From contig JAQNBH010000011.1 in NCBI GenBank assembly GCA_028752905.1, positions 17,577,909 through 17,641,908 on the forward strand: a DNA stretch of 64,000 nucleotides. The letters run 5' to 3'. Each line of letters opens with the position of its first letter. Position 1 is the first letter of the stretch. Below are positions 57,936-64,000 of the stretch, piece after piece. The stretch comes from Cladorhizidae sp. MBARI D1340-BT2. Lineage: Eukaryota > Porifera > Demospongiae > Poecilosclerida > Cladorhizidae. Under the pieces are notes generated by a model. The model was given only the letters and a program-made list of their open reading frames with translations. It ran no database searches and was not told the origin of the DNA. The position numbers and the translations under genes were made by a program.

Positions 57936-59150
57936 CCAAAACAACAGGTCAGTAGACCATACGAAGAGCAAATGGGTACCTTTCGTCATCACTTGAAGTC
58001 CATGCACCCGGTGTGGGTGTATGTGCGGGTGTGCATGTGTGTCTGTGTGTGCATATGTGCATGCCTAGTTGGGGTGTGTGGTTATTCCCTGCTTGGTATG
58101 AGGCCAAATAGTATCACAACCTTCCCTCTCCATGGAAATTTGCTGCTCTGCTTTCTTGTTGTCTTATGCCTGTCCACTATCACTCTTCTTATCAGTGTTA
58201 TTCACAAGACAAACTATATAGGCTATCATTTTATTACTGTTCTCTCTCCTGGTATGTCCATTGTGTGTCAGCTGTTGATGTTGTTGAAGCTGCTCAAGGA
58301 TTTCCTGCTCTCTCCTTGCATCTTTGCTGTCTACATTTGTTGCTTACTTCCTCAAAGCTTTCATCTCCCAACCTTTTGTTGCTGCTGTTCTGCCATTTTC
58401 TCTTTCTCTCTTGCCATCATCAGCATCTCAGGGATTCATTCTTGCAAATCTAGTACAGTTGACACTTATACTCTAACTGACAAGGTGGAGATGTCTACAC
58501 AAAACACCCAAACACCCTAAGAAGAAATGAGAGAAAGAATCAAACGCCGAGAGCAGGTAAATAGCACTGTCAAAAAGAGAAATCAAGGACACGAGCAGTA
58601 AATATGAAATATGTAGACAATGAACATTCAAGGAGAAAGAGCGGGAAAGTCCTGAGCAGTTGTGTGTGTGGGTGGTCTACACTCCATGTGCTGATGTTAT
58701 TGAGCATCAATCCTTCACCTGTGTGTGCTATGTAGTGTGTAGACTTGCACAAATGCATGATGCCCACCCATAAATTCTTCTCTCTGCCCTCCAATGCATG
58801 CATTTTTGCTCACATCTATGTGCTTTAAAAACACATAAAACATTAGGGATTGGGTCAGTGCAACGCAAACAACTTGAGATTTGGGAGCAAAAGTTGGCTC
58901 AAGTTGTACCTGAACAATAGATCTCGAAGCTCTCATGAGTTAGGCATATACATAGCTGATGCAATAAAGGTCCTCAAATGTAGCAAGTTTTGATCAATGG
59001 TTGACAACTTCACACTTCTGATAAGAAACGTAAAGACTGAGCTGGGACAACTTGAGACTGCATAGCTATATAGATGCATAAGAAATATCTACAAGTGGAA
59101 AATGATTAAAGAGTCGGTGCCTACCTATAAAATAATATAAATAAATAGTA
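57936..59150. other. No recognised gene; TG-rich stretch
   Basis: A GT/GCATGT-rich low-complexity stretch lies at about 58010-58080. A 182-codon plus-strand frame (57972-58520) crosses it and is cysteine/leucine-rich without domains; it is not called. Confidence 0.45.
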
Positions 59151-59741
59151 CTATATTTCCTCGAATGGAACTTGCCATCGAATAGTTTTTACCCACGAAT
59201 AGTGTTCGCCCAATTACGAGGTCCGAACAGTCCAATATTCTCCCGCAAATAGATTCACAATGTGCCCTCATTTCGTGCATGTGCAGATACATTTTAATTC
59301 CAAGTTGGGAAGTTGAGAATATCAAGAGGATGGCAGTGGAGTTGGCAAAATTCCCCGCCTAAAGCAAGGAGGGATGGCAACTGAAGTCACAGCAAACGGC
59401 TGAGCTCACTCCCAAGCAGGAAAGTGGAGAATGTCAGGATTCAGGTGACCGTTACTCAGGCCTCGACGATGATGATGAAGAACTGGAACACTAGTTGATG
59501 ACTGAGGATTAGCAAACTTTGGTCAGGCCCTAGCCCTTATTTTCTCTCGCTATATACAATTTCTTTGTGCTAGTGTTGTTGGCTTGAGATCAACAATGAC
59601 TGGGAGGAGCCGTTTGTGATGCTAAATGAGCCTTAACATGCCTATAGCCCTCCTCGAATTGTATTCATCCTCGATTAGTATTCTCTAGTTTACGGTGCCT
59701 GAAAGTATTTCAACCCACGGTATCCATTCAAGTAAATATAG
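59151..59741. mobile_element. MITE with TA target duplication
   Basis: The ends are inverted copies: CTATATTTCCTCGAATGG at the left and CCATTCAAGTAAATATAG at the right. They are flanked by TA on both sides, as in Tc1/mariner-type elements. The 591-bp interior codes for nothing recognisable and includes second-tier repeats of CGAATAG-type motifs near both ends. Confidence 0.82.
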
Positions 59742-60346
59742 TATACTTTCCTGCTTGCCTGCCTACACCAACTAATGCTTTAATTCAGAGAGATCTACAT
59801 TTTTACACTGCAAGGAAGAAGAGGGAAGATTTACGCTTATGGGGCCTGGAACTTGGGCATGTTCGAATGCAAAAATATAATATTTACATTAATGAAAACC
59901 AAAGCATTCAGTTGAAGAACACCAAGGAAAGGAAAAAAAGAAAGTGAGGAGAAAAAAATTACTTAAAGAGAAGTCTAAATTGTATTTAATGAAATTAAAG
60001 TTTGTACATAAAATGTTACACACTGTTATGATTGCATTAAAGCAGTTGTTGTTTATATTTTTTATTCTTGATTAGTAAGCCTTTTTTAATCATAGAGTAC
60101 TAAGTTCTCTTTTTCCTATGCAACAGAAACAGTACTAGTGAGAATCACCACGTGGTATGCTTATATATATATATATATATATACTTACATTGATCATTAC
60201 TGTAGCATACACATAGAAGCATACATTTCTGCACTAACATATGTGGGATGCAAGCTATCTGATGGAGGAAGGATGCCATGACATCACCGTCATGGCTAAA
60301 CGATCAATCAATCGTATACTGCTTGGTCTACCATTGTATAAGCCTA
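59742..60346. other. Intergenic; short AT microsatellite
   Basis: An AT run lies at about 60163-60182. No gene recognised. Confidence 0.5.
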
Positions 60347-60372
60347 CGGTTCCCAACCGCTGGGTCATGACC
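60347..60372 (+). repeat. hAT 5' terminal inverted repeat (inferred)
   Basis: CGGTTCCCAACCGCTGGGTC matches the familiar hAT terminal pattern CAG-x-GGTTCCCAACC; the CA start has decayed. The BED-hAT coding region begins about 115 bases later, as expected. Confidence 0.6.
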
Positions 60373-60486
60373 TCATCTGCGGTCACGAAGCACTTTTCAT
60401 TGGTCGTGGAGTAGTTTGAAAACTCATTTTTTAAATGCTATGTTTCGTGAAGGGAGATGGCCGGCGCCTCGCGCCACCGACCTTAC

Positions 60487-62045
60487 CATGACAAATTCAT
60501 TGAGCTAGGTTTCTATTATGTGACAGATCGTGGAGTCCAGAAATCTCAGTGCTACAAAGTACTTTTGAGTGAATCCATGAAACTGAACAAGTTACAATGG
60601 CATCTATCAATATAACATGCAGCGTACCAAGATAGAGATCGCTCATTTTTCAAACGGAAGTTAACTACCATTAGAAATACCCGCTTGGGTAAACAAGGTA
60701 AATGTTATCAGATCAATGAACGTGCTCTGGAAGCTTACTATCGTGTTTCGCTGTGCACGCAAAAGCTAAAAAGCCACATACCATAGGTGAGGAACTGACA
60801 ATGCCATGTGCCAAGGAAATGGTTCTCTCATGATTGGAGAAGACATGGTTAGTAAACTCTCGATCATACAGCTCTCGAATCATCGTAGAATTTGTGACAC
60901 ATGAGTGAGGACATCACCGCACAGAATGTTACGGCTATCAAGCAGTCACCTTGGCATGCCATACAGCTGGATGAATCAACGGACATTGCATCATGCGCGC
61001 AATTGATGGTTTGGGTCAGGTTTATCAAAGATGGTGATTTTGTTGACGATGCTTTAATGTGCAAGTCATTGGAAATGAAAAATAAAGGTGAGGACATTTT
61101 CACAAAAATCGAAGCCTTTTACAATCAAGAAGGTCTGGACTTCAATAAATTGATTGGATCAACAACAGATGGAGCTCCTGCAATGCTTGGGAGGCTGGCT
61201 TTAAAGCTAAATTACAGCGAGTGGCCACTCATGCATTTATGATACATTGCATGATCCACCGGGAAGCACTGGCTGCTTGCACAATTCTAAGGAACGTATT
61301 TTTGCAGGTGGTCAAAATTGTGAATCACATCAAATCGAGTGCTCTAAACACGAGGTTATTCAGACTGTTCTGTCATGAAATGGACACTGATCACATGAAC
61401 TTACTGTTCTACACTCAGGTACGATAGCTGTCACGAGGAAATGTTCTTCTGCATGTTCACAAGTTACGTGAAGAGTTAAAAGAGTGTTCACAAAGCAAGC
61501 ATGAACGGGTGGCAATGCTTAACCGGGTTTGCTAAATTGTTATTTGAGCAACATTTTTGAACGTATCAATGTGCTGAATCGTACGCTTCAAGGCAAAGAC
61601 ACGAACCTGATGCTCTTCCAGGACAAAATAAAAGGGTTTCTTGCCATACTGGCTTTGTTGAAAGATAAAGTGAGTCGGCACCGTTTCATATTATTTCCGC
61701 GCCTTTCTGCCCACCTGGAAGAATCTGAAGACATTGAAGTCGAGCATCTGTCTGACAAAATCGCTGAACATCTTCAGTCACTGATCGATCAGTTCGAAGA
61801 CTACTTCCCTGAGCTCGATGTCCAGTCATTCATCATGGCCCGAGACCCGTTCAGTGCATCATTAGACGCCATCACCGACGATGATATCGCCGAAGAGGAG
61901 CTCGTGAGATTGCAGCAGGATTCCAGAGAGAAATCATTATTCAAGTCCGTGTCCTTGCCCAGATACTGGGGCAATATGCTTCAATCCTATCCACGTCCAT
62001 CCAAGAAGGCAATACGGCTCCTAATGCCATACCTTTCATCATACA
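60487..62045 (+). pseudogene. BED-finger hAT transposase pseudogene (ZBED5/FAM200-like)
   Basis: A degraded BED-finger segment opens it (YDKFIELGFYYVTDRGVQKS then QCYKVLLSES; one zinc-binding cysteine is lost). The catalytic part follows: HAIQLDESTDIASCAQL with the first aspartate (about 60955), GSTTDGAPAMLGR with the second (about 61159), and IHCMIHREALAACTILRNVF. A long C-terminal stretch (61529 on) has SRHRFILFPRLSAHL and YPRPSKKAIRLLMPYLSSY. Homology stops abruptly at about 62045, where repeat A begins, so the end of the dimerisation domain is missing. Stops near 60783 and frame changes near 61235 and 61430-61530 show it is inactive. Intact homologues move hAT elements or are domesticated in vertebrates. 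Confidence 0.85.
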
Positions 62046-62049
62046 GTGG

Positions 62050-63556
62050 GAGACAAAAAAGTTCCGGTTTCATACCAATTCCAACGCTAATGTTACGATG
62101 TCAGAGAAATTTCCAACGCCGAATCGATGCACAAAAAAACAGACAGATAATGCAAAACAAACACCGTTAAGTTGACATTTCCAATTTTTTAATCTTGTGC
62201 TTTATCTTGCGCTTAAAAAAAATATACTAACACGAGCGCACATGCTCACCCGCACATGTGGTAGTTGTTGAACAATCAAGCTAAATCTAGCGAGTGATCT
62301 TTGCTCCACTTTGTTTTCTTCTTCCCAGAAGTCATTTTCTCCATCAAGAAGTTTATTGCTGACAGAAGTATTAGTTTTTCTCTTCCTAGCTTTTTGGCCA
62401 GTGCCCAGTAGTGTCTGTCCTTCAGGTATAGCTCTCAACTTTGTATTAGTAGCTCTGCCTTCTAGTACATTGCTACACTGTGTAGCTACATGTAAGATGA
62501 GTTAGACTAAGCTAGCTATATAGTTTTGTAGAGGTTAGATTTTCTAAGCATAGTGTTAGGCAAACCCTGGGCTTGTAAAACAAGCCCCTTTTTAAAGTGC
62601 TCACAGAACTTCTAGTAGCTAGCAAGCCTTGCCTTAGAGAGACTTCACAGAGTAGCTTAGCAAGCATTTTCTTAGAAAGGTTAAAGGTTTTACATAGCAG
62701 GACTTGCATTAGAAAACGTAACCTCTAAAAACCTCTAGCTAAGCTAGGCCTCACATCAACCATGTATAGACCAAGAGCAGATACATTTACGCATTGCCCA
62801 ATGGAGAACTCTGTGTCAATGGTGGTCCTAAGTATGGTGGAGGATGGTCATGTGTTTGGTGATAGGTGTAATGTAAGAGTGGAAAAGTTCTGTCAGTAGT
62901 GTAAAATTTCGGCAATGCTTAGTGGATGACTTTATTATGTTTTGTTGTACTTGCAACAGGACCTCAGACTTCGATGTTGGAGTTATAATAGGTTTGTCCT
63001 TGATGGCCCCATCAACCTACACATAATAGTCTACATCTCCCCTACATTCGCTGGTTCCAACTACTTACCTGTTCATGGACCCTATTGGATTTGAGCTTGG
63101 AGTCAATCCAGCAGACATACAAGTGTTTGTGCTCGCAAAATAGCAATGACATGGAAAATGTTTATAGTGTTAGTTTTGTAACTGACTGTCAGCTTTTATT
63201 ATGTGAAGATGTCTTTTAATAAACTACTACAAGGCAAGTTCATCTGCTTCACACAAAAAATTTCAAATGTCAGAGAAATAGTGACATACTGAAACACACA
63301 AACACTTGGTTGCAGCTTTGAAACCATGCTTTACACCAAAAATGTGTCCTGCCAATTGGGTAGTCTTGGTAGTGAAAGCCAACATGATGAGGTGTTATTG
63401 TCACTGGTGATAGTTATGCAATCTCAATGATTATGGTAACCTTATTACCAGTGAAAAAAAATTCTAGCAATTTTGTATACATGCATGAACCACCAGTGAA
63501 TAAGTACAACATTCAATAGCCAGTTGCTGCTCCTTGTAGCTCAATAATCCTTAACC
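62050..63556 (+). repeat. Dispersed repeat A, direct copy
   Basis: Homologous to the reverse complement of 38511-39805. It starts about at CAGTGGGAGACAAAAAAG (62043), within what was the hAT C-terminus, and ends near CTCAATAATCC (63540-63550). Internal landmarks include CAAACCCTGGGCTTGTAAAA (62562) and TTGGTAGTGAAAGCCAAC (63366). No coding capacity is recognised. The CAG start hints at a non-autonomous hAT-type element, but the second end was not found. Confidence 0.82.
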
Positions 63557-64000
63557 CTCTCACTGTCAGCATTGTGGAGAATTATTTTAAATTTAACACA
63601 GCCACATTAAAAAATTAATATCAAATCAGATATTTAGCTGAACCATTTACCATTTTGGTCATGTGATAGCATGATTGTTTTAGAAGTTGTGGTCAAAAGG
63701 TGTGACCACAAACTGACCACATACTATGAATATAATTATGCAAACAATGGTCATGATTAGGAGTGCCATAACTTCCATGTTATGGACTCGATATATAGCC
63801 CATAAGATAGCTCTATCCTTATCCTTTCTTTTGCTTCTAAGAACGTAGGAATATACATTACTATACAAAAGTTATGCCAACCCATAATAAGGTCTTCATA
63901 AATCGACCACAAAAATGTCCTTATTTATCAACAAGAACTTTGTCAATACAACATTCAGTAAACATTTGATATAATTGTTTGACATAATGTAATCGAAAGA
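63557..64000. other. No recognised feature
   Basis: AT-rich; a small inverted repeat GTGGTCA...TGACCAC lies at 63689-63709. Confidence 0.45.

Noticed and set aside
57972..58520. 182-codon ORF, possibly membrane protein
   Set aside because: Crosses a TG-rich low-complexity stretch, has no domain, and composition is biased by simple sequence.

Overview
The window is eukaryotic, and the gene families point to an animal. It holds long minisatellite arrays, Ty3/gypsy LTR elements, hAT transposases (one with a short intron), a TA-flanked MITE, a tRNA-derived SINE-like head, long AAT microsatellites, and one candidate phase 1-1 fibronectin-type-III exon. Nothing bacterial or archaeal is visible. 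The species cannot be fixed from sequence alone. AT-rich DNA, short introns and the hAT/pogo/PIF1 mix would fit an early-branching metazoan such as a sponge or cnidarian, but this is inference.

Region 1 (1-36870) is one huge satellite of a 39-bp unit (clean example 1201-1239), about 800 copies, open at the left edge. It has multi-kilobase higher-order repeats of about 5,033 bp and about 4,207 bp. It is split by one nearly intact LTR retrotransposon on the minus strand (8822-14195). That element has 437-bp LTRs differing at two adjacent bases, a 5-bp target duplication, a primer-binding site, a polypurine tract, and gag-pol. Its pol domains run protease, integrase, reverse transcriptase, RNase H. 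Integrase before RT is the Gmr1 arrangement, and Gag carries a SCAN-like segment, also a Gmr1 trait. One 1-base frameshift in integrase and one stop in RNase H break the copy.

Region 2 (36871-49600) is a graveyard of dispersed repeats and decayed transposons: two direct copies of a 0.4-kb repeat, a 1.3-kb repeat whose inverted partner lies at 62-63.5 kb, a PIF1/Helitron-like helicase scrap, a DUF4371/TTF-type hAT pseudogene, a 53-bp minisatellite and a pogo-like scrap.

Region 3 (49600-57600) holds the best candidate host-gene pieces, both minus strand: a transmembrane exon (49627-49724) and an FN3-like exon (57204-57503), joinable in phase 1. Between them lie a 32-bp minisatellite, a dead conventional Ty3/gypsy integrase and a duplicated module of AAT microsatellite plus 47-bp minisatellite. 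They may belong to one gene for a single-pass membrane receptor with repeat-filled introns; this is unproven.

Region 4 (57600-64000) has a TA-flanked MITE, a BED-type hAT pseudogene with a recognisable 5' terminal repeat, and the inverted partner of the 1.3-kb repeat, which cuts off the transposase C-terminus.

The very long open frames inside the satellite (up to 2,687 codons) follow from a 39-bp, stop-poor unit and are not treated as genes.
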